NCBI GenBank assembly: GCA_964552395.1 | Contig: CAZKGM010000004.1 | Span: 1 to 64,000, forward strand | Origin: JAJDNH01 sp964552395 | GTDB lineage: Bacteria; Acidobacteriota; Thermoanaerobaculia; Thermoanaerobaculales; Sulfomarinibacteraceae | Reading direction: 5' to 3' | DNA: 64,000 nt | Shown: positions 43,131-50,397 of the stretch, in pieces | Position numbering within the stretch: position 1 is the stretch's first letter | Layout of the letters: each line of letters opens with the position of its first letter | Made by a program: the position numbers and the translations under genes | Notes under the pieces: generated by a model | What the model was told of the DNA's origin: nothing | The model's database searches: none | The model's input: only the letters and a program-made list of their open reading frames with translations

Positions 43131-45284
43131 TTACGAGCCCGGTGAGGTCTGCTCGAGATGGGCCAGGAGGCGAAGCGCAATCGAGTTCTGCGCCGCATAC
43201 CGGCGGTCTCCGGCGGTGCGGGCCAGGAAGTCCTTGTAGGCGGCAATCGCCGCCGGACGGTTCCCGACCAGCTCCTCGGCCAGCCCACGGCTGAGACGGG
43301 CCTGGTGGAGGCTCGGCGCTATCTCAAGGGCGCGGTCGAAGCACGGAAGCGCGTCGGCGGGGCGCTTCTGCTGCAGGTAGAGGGTGCCGAGGCCGTTCCA
43401 CGGGTCGGCATAGCGGGAGTCGACTTCGATCGCACGGCGGTAGGCGCGTTCCGAGTCCTGGAAGCGCCTTGCGCCGCGCAGGACGTCGCCAAGGTTGTTC
43501 AGGATGCGCGGATCGTTCGGGTCGAGTCGGGCCGCTTCCTCGAGCTGCCTGCTCGCGCCGTCGAGGTCGCGCTTGACCGCCAGCGCCATGCCGAGCGCGT
43601 TGTGCGCGTCGGCCCGATAGGGCTCGCCCTCGACCACCTTCTTCAACGCGGCCAGAGCTTCGTCGGTACGGCCCGCTTCAAGCAGGGTGACCGCGAGGTT
43701 GTAGCGCAGGCTGCGAGCGTCGACCGCGAGATCGACGGCGCGGCGGAAGAGGGTAATCGCGCGATCGAGATTGCCGGCGCGATGGCACGCCTGGGCCAGC
43801 TCGCCGATGAACAGTGGGTTGTTCGGGTCCGCGGCAACGATCTTCTCGAGGAGCGGCCGCGCCACATCAACGTCGCCGGCCTCCAGCGCGGACTGTGCCT
43901 GGTCGTAGGCGCGTAGGAGGCCGACCATCGCCTTTGGGTCCTTGCGCTGCCCGCCGCCTGCTGCGCTCCCGCCTCCGCCGAGGTAGCCCAGGCTCTGGAG
44001 CTTGGCGCGGGCCTCGCGGTCGAGGGCCGCTTTCCGTGCGACAACCTCTCCGGACGCGAGCGTTGCGAGAGCGTCGGCCAGCGCGTCGCCGTCGGCCGAA
44101 CGACCGGGCAGGAGGTTGTGCTCCTCGCCGGGATCGCGCTTCAGGTCATAAAGCTCCGCTTCGGGAGCGGCGATGTACTTCAGCCTGCCACGCCGGAGCG
44201 CAGCAATCGGGCTCCAGCCGAAGTTCTCGGCGTAGTGCGACTCGGCGTACACGTCCTCGGCGGCGGGCTGTCGTCCGGAGGCGAGTGATTCGGCGAGGTC
44301 GTGCCCGTCGAAATGCCCCTGACCCTCGGGGACCTGGGCCTCGAGCATGGAGAGTAGCGTCGGCGCGAGATCTACCAGGCTCAGCGGCGCCTCTGCGACG
44401 AAACCGGCCGGCAGCACGGCCGGGGCACGGACGATCACCGGCACGTGCAAGCACCCCTGGTAGAGCAGCAGCCCGTGCGTCAGCTCGCCGTGGTCGCCGA
44501 GCGCCTCGCCATGGTCGGCGGCCACCGCGACGACGGTGTGCGACGCCAGTCCCGACTGCTTCAGCCACGTGAGGATGCGGCCGATCTGGTGGTCAACCTC
44601 GGCAATCTCGCCGTCGTAGGGGTGCGAGCTGAAACGCGTCCGGTACGGCTCGGGCGGACGGTACGGCGTGTGGGCGTCATAAAGGTGGACCCAGGCAAAG
44701 AACGGCTTGGCGCTGGGCGTTCCAAGCCAGGCGAGGGCGCGGTCCACGACGACACTGCCGGGGCGCTGGGCGTTGAGGCCGGCACCCGGGTCGAACGGGA
44801 TCTCGTCATCGTAGCTGTCAAAGCCTCGGGCGAGGCCGAACCGGTGGTCGAGCACGTAGGCGCCGATGAACGCGCCGGTCCGATAGCCGGCGCCGGACAG
44901 GAGCGTCGCCAGCGTTGGCGTCGAGTCGCCGAGCCGGTCCCCGCCGTTGGTGCGCATCCCGTCGTGAGGGGGCAGCAGGCCGGTCAGGATCGACGCGTGG
45001 GCCGGCGCGGTGAGCGGTACCGGCGTCGAGACGTCGGCCAGGCGCACTCCCGCCGCGGCCAACGCGTCCAGATTCGGGGTCTCGGCGTCGCGGTCGCCCC
45101 AAGCGCCGAGGTGGTCGGCGCGCACAGTGTCGATGGTGACGAGCAGCAGGTTGAAGCCCTTGGCCGAAGCCGGGGGCTGCGAATGTGGGCAGCCGGAGAG
45201 CGCCCAGGCAAGGCAGATGAGGCAGACCATGCCGCCTGCACGGCGCCCGCAGAGCCGCCTGAGGCGCAGGCCGGCCGGACGCAT
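43131..45284 (-). CDS. Sulfatase-like lipoprotein with TPR tail
   Basis: Predicted 717-residue protein. Lipobox ALSGC near residue 32. Residues 45-450 are an alkaline-phosphatase/sulfatase superfamily domain (LLLVTIDTVRADHLG metal site, AAVAADHGEALGDHGE second metal site). Where true sulfatases have C/S-x-P-S-R, this one has T-A-P-A-H in PLTAPAHASILTG, so a formylglycine is impossible and threonine may be the nucleophile, as in phosphoglycerol-transferase-like members. Residues 475-700 are tetratricopeptide repeats. It is probably an envelope hydrolase or transferase, not a classical sulfatase. Confidence 0.88.
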   Translation of the reverse strand: MRPAGLRLRRLCGRRAGGMVCLICLAWALSGCPHSQPPASAKGFNLLLVTIDTVRADHLGAWGDRDAETPNLDALAAAGVRLADVSTPVPLTAPAHASILTGLLPPHDGMRTNGGDRLGDSTPTLATLLSGAGYRTGAFIGAYVLDHRFGLARGFDSYDDEIPFDPGAGLNAQRPGSVVVDRALAWLGTPSAKPFFAWVHLYDAHTPYRPPEPYRTRFSSHPYDGEIAEVDHQIGRILTWLKQSGLASHTVVAVAADHGEALGDHGELTHGLLLYQGCLHVPVIVRAPAVLPAGFVAEAPLSLVDLAPTLLSMLEAQVPEGQGHFDGHDLAESLASGRQPAAEDVYAESHYAENFGWSPIAALRRGRLKYIAAPEAELYDLKRDPGEEHNLLPGRSADGDALADALATLASGEVVARKAALDREARAKLQSLGYLGGGGSAAGGGQRKDPKAMVGLLRAYDQAQSALEAGDVDVARPLLEKIVAADPNNPLFIGELAQACHRAGNLDRAITLFRRAVDLAVDARSLRYNLAVTLLEAGRTDEALAALKKVVEGEPYRADAHNALGMALAVKRDLDGASRQLEEAARLDPNDPRILNNLGDVLRGARRFQDSERAYRRAIEVDSRYADPWNGLGTLYLQQKRPADALPCFDRALEIAPSLHQARLSRGLAEELVGNRPAAIAAYKDFLARTAGDRRYAAQNSIALRLLAHLEQTSPGS

Positions 45285-45630
45285 CGACCCCCGCTTCGTC
45301 GCTGCGGGTATGATTGTGCGGAGGCAGATAATGGCGGGCCCCTTTCTCGGCGTTCACCATGCTAGCCCGCGACCGACCCCTGTCAAGGCCCGCATTCTCG
45401 CCATGGTGTTTCGTTGGGGAGCAGCCTGCCTGTTCCCGCGGATGTGCCGAGCGATGCCGACTACGGGCGCGCGCAGCCTCCTCCTCGGTGGATGCCAGAG
45501 CCGACAGTCTTGGGATTCTCAAGCGGCGCCACTGAACGGTGCCGAGCAGTGCCACATCTCATATCCGACATTGCGATGCTCCGGGTCGTCATCCGCTGGC
45601 CATCCTGTCGCGGGTGGCCGCTCCCTCCGG

Positions 45631-45832
45631 TCATGGACCGGGGCCGCCTCCGCCGCGACCGGACCGCCATGAAACACCTCCGTCGTTGCTCTCGAAGCCC
45701 GGCCCCAGGCTGGCGGCGGGGTACTCCGGATCGACGCGCGTGATGACGAGCTGCTCAATGCCTCTGATGCCTGCGTTCTCGAGGATGTCTTCGAGGGTGG
45801 CTATCGGATCGCCTCGCCTCCGTCCGCGGCTT
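45631..45832 (-). pseudogene. Possible gene relic without a start codon
   Basis: Minus-strand frame reading GDPIATLEDILENAGIRGIE, then QLVITRVDPEYPAASLGPGF, ending GGGGPGP and a TGA. Composition looks like real protein, but there is no ATG, GTG or TTG between this stretch and the stop upstream. It may be the end of a lost gene. No family recognised. Confidence 0.25.
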
Positions 45833-45884
45833 CACGGTGGGTGGGATGAGGAGCCGACGGCCGACCGGACGACCCGGACTTGCC

Positions 45885-45960
45885 GCGGGCGTATCATGGG
45901 CTGAATCGAGAGTTCAGTGGAATCAAGAACGAGGCGTCGATGGCGGAGGTGCCGGGGGTG
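45885..45960 (+). repeat. Interspersed repeat copy, short
   Basis: GCGGGCGTATCATGGGCTGA, ATCGAGAGTTCAGTGGAATC, AAGAACGAGGCGTCGATGGC and GGAGGTGCC correspond to the core, palindrome and tail of the full element, strongly diverged. Confidence 0.5.
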
Positions 45961-46021
45961 GCGCCCGCGGCCTGCCGGGCACGAGGCGTTGTGGCTTTCC
46001 GAGTGATGTGGAGAATAGACC

Positions 46022-47050
46022 ATGAAGAACGTCGTGGTGACAGGGGCGAGCGGACACATCGGCTACGCCGTCGTCCGGGAGCTGGTGGATGGTGGTTACA
46101 AGGTGCGAGCCGGCATGCGGGGCATTGACAACGAAAAGAAGGCTGCACGGCTGCGCGAGCTCGGCGTGGAGCTGTTCGAGTGCGACATGATGCGGCCCGA
46201 GACGCTCAGCGCTGCGTTCGAGGGGGCCGACGGGCTCTTCCACCTCGCCGCGGTGTTCAAGATCTGGGTCAAGGACGATCAGAAGGACGCCATCGAGCCC
46301 ACCGTGCAGGGAGGCCTCAACGTGCTCGAGGCCGCCGCGGAGGCTCACATCAGGAAGGTGGTGTTCACTTCCAGCGGCGTCGCCGTCGGCCTGCAGGCAC
46401 CCCCGGACCGGCCGCTGACCGAGGAGGACTGGGATCGCGGCGAGGATCGCTTCGCCTACTGTTACGCCAAGACCCAGGGCGAGGCGAAGGCGTGGGAGCT
46501 CGCGAAGGTACGCGGGCTGAGCTTGGTGTCCATTTGCCCGGGGCATGTCCTCGGGCCGTACATCTACCGGCACACGCCCACGACGACCTTCATCCAGAAG
46601 ATCATGAACAACGAGCTGCCCGGGGCGCTCCCGATGGAGTTCTTCATCGTCGACGTCCGCGATGTGGCCAAGGCGCATGTCCTCGCTTACGAGAACGACG
46701 AGGCGTCGGGTCGCTACATCGCCATGAATGAACCGGGCATGCCGATGACGGAGCTCATCGAGCTCATGCGCGAGTTCGATCCGAGTATCAAGGTGAAGGC
46801 CAAGGTGCTGCCGGGGTTCGTCATCAGCCTGGCCACGTTCCTCGATCTGATGGGGCACGTCTTGACGGGCCGGCCCCGGGAGCTCACCAGGGCCCTGGTC
46901 AAGGAGTTCACGAACAAGCACGCGGCGTTCAACACTGACAAGATCCGCCGCGAGCTGGGATGGCAGCCCCGCGATACCAGGGAGTGCGTCAAGGACACGG
47001 TCGCCTGGCTCAAGGAGCACAAGCCAGCCCCCTGGCACGCCGACGCGTAA
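46022..47050 (+). CDS. NAD(P)-dependent extended SDR epimerase/reductase
   Basis: Predicted 342-residue cytoplasmic oxidoreductase. N-terminal Rossmann motif TGASGHIG (residues 7-14) with Arg after the second strand (RAGMRGIDNEKKA) suggests NADP preference. The catalytic Ser is in VFTSSGVAVG and the Tyr-Lys pair in FAYCYAKTQGE (YxxxK). The layout matches the dihydroflavonol-4-reductase-like and 3-beta-hydroxysteroid-type extended SDRs. The substrate is unknown. GGAG precedes the ATG. It stands alone; an 8-bp-arm hairpin lies downstream. Confidence 0.9.
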   Translation: MKNVVVTGASGHIGYAVVRELVDGGYKVRAGMRGIDNEKKAARLRELGVELFECDMMRPETLSAAFEGADGLFHLAAVFKIWVKDDQKDAIEPTVQGGLNVLEAAAEAHIRKVVFTSSGVAVGLQAPPDRPLTEEDWDRGEDRFAYCYAKTQGEAKAWELAKVRGLSLVSICPGHVLGPYIYRHTPTTTFIQKIMNNELPGALPMEFFIVDVRDVAKAHVLAYENDEASGRYIAMNEPGMPMTELIELMREFDPSIKVKAKVLPGFVISLATFLDLMGHVLTGRPRELTRALVKEFTNKHAAFNTDKIRRELGWQPRDTRECVKDTVAWLKEHKPAPWHADA

Positions 47051-47076
47051 CGCTCAGCCTCCCCTCACCGGCCCCT

Positions 47077-47110
47077 TCAGGACGTCACCCCCTCGGCGTG
47101 GCCGTCCTGA
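47077..47110 (+). terminator. Possible terminator hairpin after SDR gene
   Basis: TCAGGACG and CGTCCTGA pair perfectly around an 18-base loop, 26 bases after the SDR stop codon. There is no T-run, so this is tentative. Confidence 0.3.
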
Positions 47111-47281
47111 GGGACGGCATTCGAGGTCTCTCCCTGCCGCCGAGCACACCGGGGCATCCCCGGGTCGAAAACCGCGCCCTCACCGGCACCCCATGCACTT
47201 CGCCTCCCAGGCCGGTGAAGAACGCAGTCGACATCTCCGGTCCGCGCCACAGAACCTCGTCGGGAGTGAGATCTCTGCGAC

Positions 47282-47884
47282 CTACTCGGAGGGCCTCCAG
47301 ACTTTCCAGACGTTCCCCACCAGGCTCGGGCCCGGCTTGAGCACCGGGTCCCCCGGCATCCAGCCAGCCGGCGTCGCCTCCGCCCCCTTGCTGGCGCGAA
47401 CCACCTGGTAGGCCTGGACCTGGCGTATCGTCTCGGCTATCCGCCGTCCTACCGGCGGCGTCAGCACCTCCATCGCCTGAACGACGCCATCAGGATCGAT
47501 GATGAAGCGTCCGCGCATCTCGATCCCCTGGGTCTCGTCGTAGACGCCGTAGGCCTTGCCGATGTTGCCGGCCTGGTCGGACAGCATGTGGAAGGGCACG
47601 CCGCCTTCGACCATCTTGGTGAGCTCGTGATCGTTCCACATCTTGTGGACGAAGTGGCTGTCAACGCTGACCGAGAAGACCTCCACCCCGAGCTTCTTCA
47701 GCTCCTGATACTTGTCGGCGACCGCCGACACCTCGGTGGCTCACACGAAGGTGAAGTCACCGGGGTAGAAGCAGAGCAGGATCCAGTTGCCGAAGTATTC
47801 CGAGAGCTGGACGTTGGTGAAGCTCCCGTTGTAGTAAGCCGGCGCGTTGAAGTCCGGTGCCTTCTGTCCGACACGTGCTGTCAT
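47282..47884 (-). CDS. Selenocysteine-containing peroxiredoxin (AhpC/Prx1 type), UGA at catalytic position
   Basis: Predicted 200-residue peroxidase reducing H2O2 and organic peroxides. The N-terminal half reads MTARVGQKAPDFNAPAYYNG to CFYPGDFTFV, then TGA (47743-47741), then ATEVSAVADKYQELKKLGVE and VSVDSHFVHKMWNDHEL in the same frame with no gap. In the family the TGA position is the peroxidatic Cys of FVCPTE; here it would be Sec48. A perfect stem-loop follows (47730-47713). The C-terminal VCPAGW of 2-Cys members is ATPAGW, so the resolving Cys is absent. The ATG at 47884 has AAGGAGAAG. No Sec machinery is in the window; a sequencing error or decay is the alternative, but the exact position argues against it. 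Confidence 0.85.
47713..47743 (-). promoter_or_regulatory. Candidate bacterial SECIS element after in-frame UGA
   Basis: On the minus strand, UGA is followed by 10 bases, then TGTCGGC-GGTC-GCCGACA: a perfect 7-bp stem with a 4-base apical loop that begins with GG, 17 bases after the UGA. Bacterial SECIS rules (loop about 16-37 bases from UGA, a G among the first two loop bases) are met. It lies inside the coding sequence, as bacterial elements do. Confidence 0.75.
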
Positions 47885-48326
47885 GAGCTTCTCCTTCAGG
47901 GGTTCGTCGGTTTCTGACGGCGCCGTACCGTTGGGCGAGGGCTCGCCCAGAACGGCACCGGTGACGCGGGCACATCCCTCAGGTTGCTCTGCCATTTGAC
48001 CCCCTCTTCTGCCTCTCCTCCAATATAGTGCGAGGAGTGACGGTGCTGCAACTAACCACCTGTGAATTCTATATTTGCGCGAATGCTCTCACGAGAGAGG
48101 TGCTGCACTTTGCGGCATGGACTCCGTGTGCAGGAACTGGCCGGAGCGCTGGGCAAGAGCTTCGTGACCGGCAGCGAGGTGGGTGATGCAGGGAGGCAGA
48201 CTCTGGCTGCAGGATTGGGAGATCGCTGGGCGGGGGAGCTGAACCATGCGCTCCCGAAGCCACGAGCTCAGGAGCACGAAATTCAGGTACCGCACACCGT
48301 TTCCGATAGAGGAGCGGCAGAATAGG
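47885..48326. other. Intergenic region upstream of divergent peroxiredoxin and PadR genes
   Basis: About 440 bp between divergent genes. Open frames on either strand (for example plus 48062-48325) lack ribosome sites and recognisable domains. AATATAGTGCG near 48022 is the most AT-rich point on the peroxiredoxin side. Confidence 0.45.
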
Positions 48327-48361
48327 TTGACATTTATATAAAGAGTTATATATTGAGGTTC
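48327..48361 (+). promoter_or_regulatory. Strong promoter with PadR-type operator; near-leaderless start
   Basis: -35 TTGACA (48327-48332), 16-base spacer, -10 TATATT (48349-48354). A perfect palindrome TATATAA-AGAG-TTATATA (48335-48352) fills the spacer and overlaps the -10. The ATG of the PadR gene begins 8 bases after the -10, so the transcript should have almost no leader. The GAGG before the ATG would lie at or before the transcript start. Autorepression by the PadR protein is inferred. Confidence 0.75.
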
Positions 48362-48967
48362 ATGAGCCTCGATCATGTCCTCCTTGGGTTGCTGCGCGAG
48401 CCGGCCAGCGGCTACGACCTCAAGAAGCTCGTCGACGAGAGGATCTGCCATTTCTGGGCGGCCGAGCTGAGCCAGATCTACCCGACCCTGAAGCGGCTCG
48501 AGAAGCGGGGCCTGGTGCGCAGCCGCTCGGCCGTGGCCAAGCGCGGCCGCGGCCGGCGCGTCTACGGCCTGACCCCCGCCGGGCGCGACGAGCTGCGGGC
48601 CTGGCTGGGCGGCCCGCCGCACTTCGCGGCGGAGCGAATGGCCTACCTCGCCCAGCTCTACTTCATGGGCGAGCTGGAGGACCTCCATCAGACGCAGCGC
48701 TTCTTCCGCGCGGTGCGCGAGCGCTTTGCTGCGAAGCTCGCGACGCTCGCGTCCATCGAGCGCATGTGGGCGGCCGCTGACCCCCGCTACCCGCAACGCC
48801 TACCCGATGAGGACCTCCACGTGCACCTGGCTCTGCGCAAGGGGATGCACTCACTGCAAGCGCACCTCGAGTGGTGCGATGAGTCGTTGACCACACTTAA
48901 TGAGCGGCTCGAACCGACGGGTCCTGGACAGGAAACGGCGGCCGCAGTCCATCAGGAGGGCCTGTGA
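48362..48967 (+). CDS. PadR-family transcriptional regulator
   Basis: Predicted 201-residue regulator. Residues 1-80 are the PadR winged helix: LDHVLLGLLREPASGYDLKK, ELSQIYPTLKRLEKRGLVRS, wing RVYGLTPAGRDELRAWL. Residues 85-185 are the Vir_act_alpha_C-like helical dimerisation domain. It probably represses its own operon through the palindrome in the promoter. An in-frame TTG at 48353 lies inside the -10 and is not the start. Its stop overlaps the GTG of the CPBP gene (GTGA), so the two proteins are made together. Confidence 0.92.
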   Translation: MSLDHVLLGLLREPASGYDLKKLVDERICHFWAAELSQIYPTLKRLEKRGLVRSRSAVAKRGRGRRVYGLTPAGRDELRAWLGGPPHFAAERMAYLAQLYFMGELEDLHQTQRFFRAVRERFAAKLATLASIERMWAAADPRYPQRLPDEDLHVHLALRKGMHSLQAHLEWCDESLTTLNERLEPTGPGQETAAAVHQEGL

Positions 48968-49692
48968 CCGAGCACGAATCAGCGCCCGCCCCGAACGGCT
49001 GCCCCACACCGGTTGCCTCTTTCCGGCACACGGCGATCCTCATCGCCATCTTCCTCGTCATTGCAGCCGCCGGTGTCTTTTTCCAGGAGGCCCCCGCCCC
49101 GGACGTGACAGCGGCGGCGCTGCACCCCAGGGTGGCGCCGCTCTACCTCTCGCTGCTGGTAGCCGAGTGGGCGTTGCTCCTCTATACCTGGCGGGTCGGT
49201 CTGCGCCCCCGCGGCGTGCAGCTCAGGGACCTGATCGGGGGACGCTGGAGCGGCTGGCGGGCGGTGGCGCGCGATGTCGCCCTTGCCGCCGGGGCCTGGC
49301 TCACATGGCTGGGCATCGAGCGTGTGACCATGCTCTGGCTGGGGGCCGGCCATACCCGCGCCATCGACCTCTACCTGCCACAGCGGCCGGCCGAGGTGGT
49401 CCTGTGGGTTGCCCTGTCGCTGAGCGCCGGCTTCTGCGAGGAGGTCGTCTTCCGCGGCTACCTGCAGCGCCAGCTCGCTGCAGCGACGCGCAGCCGGCCG
49501 GCCGGCCTCGTCCTCCAGGCGGTGATCTTCGGCCTGTCGCACGGCTACCAGGGGCTCGCGGCGACGATCCGCATCACCCTCTTCGGGCTGCTCTACGGCG
49601 GGCTCGCCCAGTGGCGGAAGAGCCTGCGCCCGTGCATTGCGGCACACGCGTGGACTGACGTCTGGACGGGGTGGTTGTCGCTGCTGCGGTGA
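48964..49692 (+). CDS. CPBP-family intramembrane metalloprotease
   Basis: Predicted 242-residue inner-membrane protein with about 7 helices. The CPBP/Abi (Rce1-like) motifs are complete: FCEEVVFRGYLQR (EExxxR), IFGLSHGYQG (FxxxH) and AAHAWTDVW (final H). Such proteins cleave prenylated or leader peptides within the membrane, or have immunity-like roles. GTG start overlaps the PadR stop. It is the second gene of a PadR-controlled operon, so its level responds to whatever ligand the regulator senses (inference). Confidence 0.9.
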   Translation: MTEHESAPAPNGCPTPVASFRHTAILIAIFLVIAAAGVFFQEAPAPDVTAAALHPRVAPLYLSLLVAEWALLLYTWRVGLRPRGVQLRDLIGGRWSGWRAVARDVALAAGAWLTWLGIERVTMLWLGAGHTRAIDLYLPQRPAEVVLWVALSLSAGFCEEVVFRGYLQRQLAAATRSRPAGLVLQAVIFGLSHGYQGLAATIRITLFGLLYGGLAQWRKSLRPCIAAHAWTDVWTGWLSLLR

Positions 49693-50082
49693 GCGGTTTC
49701 GCCGGTCAGCGTCCCGACGTCCCGTGCGCGGCAGCGCGGCGGCAGCAGACTGACGGAGCACGAAACCGAATGCTGCGGCCGCCAGCTCGACGCCGGCCGT
49801 CATGGTCTATCCTCCGGATCGGGCGCGTCGGCCCCGCGATGAGCTCCTCCAAGCCGCGGGTATACTTCAGAGAAGGGGCGTGTGTTGCCATGGGTCTCAC
49901 ACGGCAACGTGCAACGTGAGGCCGGATGTGTCATCGGGACGGGGGTGCTTGTCTGTATCACGGACCCCTGGCTTCATGGGTTCCTCAGGCCGGCCACGCA
50001 CGTGGCGGTGTACAGTGGCGGCTCCGGGTGACTGTCGGCTGCTCGACCGAGCCGCCCCGTTGACGAGAATGGAGGTTACGAC
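49693..50082. other. Intergenic region; possible 5' gene relic on minus strand
   Basis: 390 bp without an intact gene. On the minus strand, GGAGGATAGACC precedes an ATG at 49803, and the first codons (MTAGVELAAAAFGFVLRQ) look protein-like, but the frame then runs into antisense of the CPBP gene and loses protein-like composition. It may be the beginning of a gene cut off by rearrangement. The GGAGG at 50071-50075 belongs to the small basic protein gene. Confidence 0.4.
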
Positions 50083-50190
50083 ATGGCCAAAGGTCAAGTG
50101 AAGAAAGCGAAGACCAACAAGCCCAAGCTCTCGCCCAAGGAGAAGAAAGCGAACAAGGCCGCCAAGCAGGCCGCCAAGGCGGCCAAGTAG
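50083..50190 (+). CDS. Very small Lys/Ala-rich basic protein (35 residues)
   Basis: Starts MAKGQVKKAKTNKPKLSPKE and ends KKANKAAKQAAKAAK: 14 lysines and one acidic residue in 35. A perfect GGAGG lies 7 bases before the ATG. The KAAKQAAKAAK tail resembles histone-H1-like or nucleoid-associated tails of bacteria, so nucleic-acid binding is plausible but not shown. Codons are mostly AAG and GCC, as in a well-expressed gene. It is too short for usual gene callers. Confidence 0.65.
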   Translation: MAKGQVKKAKTNKPKLSPKEKKANKAAKQAAKAAK

Positions 50191-50397
50191 CCCGATCAAC
50201 GGACCGCCGGCAACCCGACGCTCGCCCCCCAGAGGTGTCACGTGTCGGTTTGTCCCATCACCGGGGGAGAGGCCAGAGGTACCAAGACTGTCGGCGCTGG
50301 TACTGATCCAGATCACGCGACGCGCCGTGAGCCCGCGTCCCGGACCGGTTTGCTGGGCGCCTGGCGAGAGGGCGCTGCAGCCGCCTGTAGGGTCGAT

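Larger units (their letters stand above)
45285..46021. other. Intergenic region with possible relic and repeat copy
   Basis: 737 bp without an intact gene. It contains a startless coding-like stretch on the minus strand (45631 to about 45832) and a short dispersed repeat copy (45885-45960). A TATGATTGTGCGG segment near 45308 may be the promoter region of the sulfatase-like gene. Confidence 0.5.

Noticed and set aside
5022..45960. Dispersed repeats as integron attC sites
   Set aside because: Uniform orientation and single-gene spacing fit, but there is no GTTRRRY or RYYYAAC core box, no integrase in view, genes lie in both directions, and copies are mosaics. I keep it only as an unexplained polar repeat.
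47741..47743. Reading the peroxiredoxin as two separate genes or a simple nonsense pseudogene
   Set aside because: Both halves are in the same frame with no gap, nothing else is damaged, the stop is at the one codon where Sec is chemically expected, and a SECIS-like hairpin follows. Sec insertion explains more than decay does.
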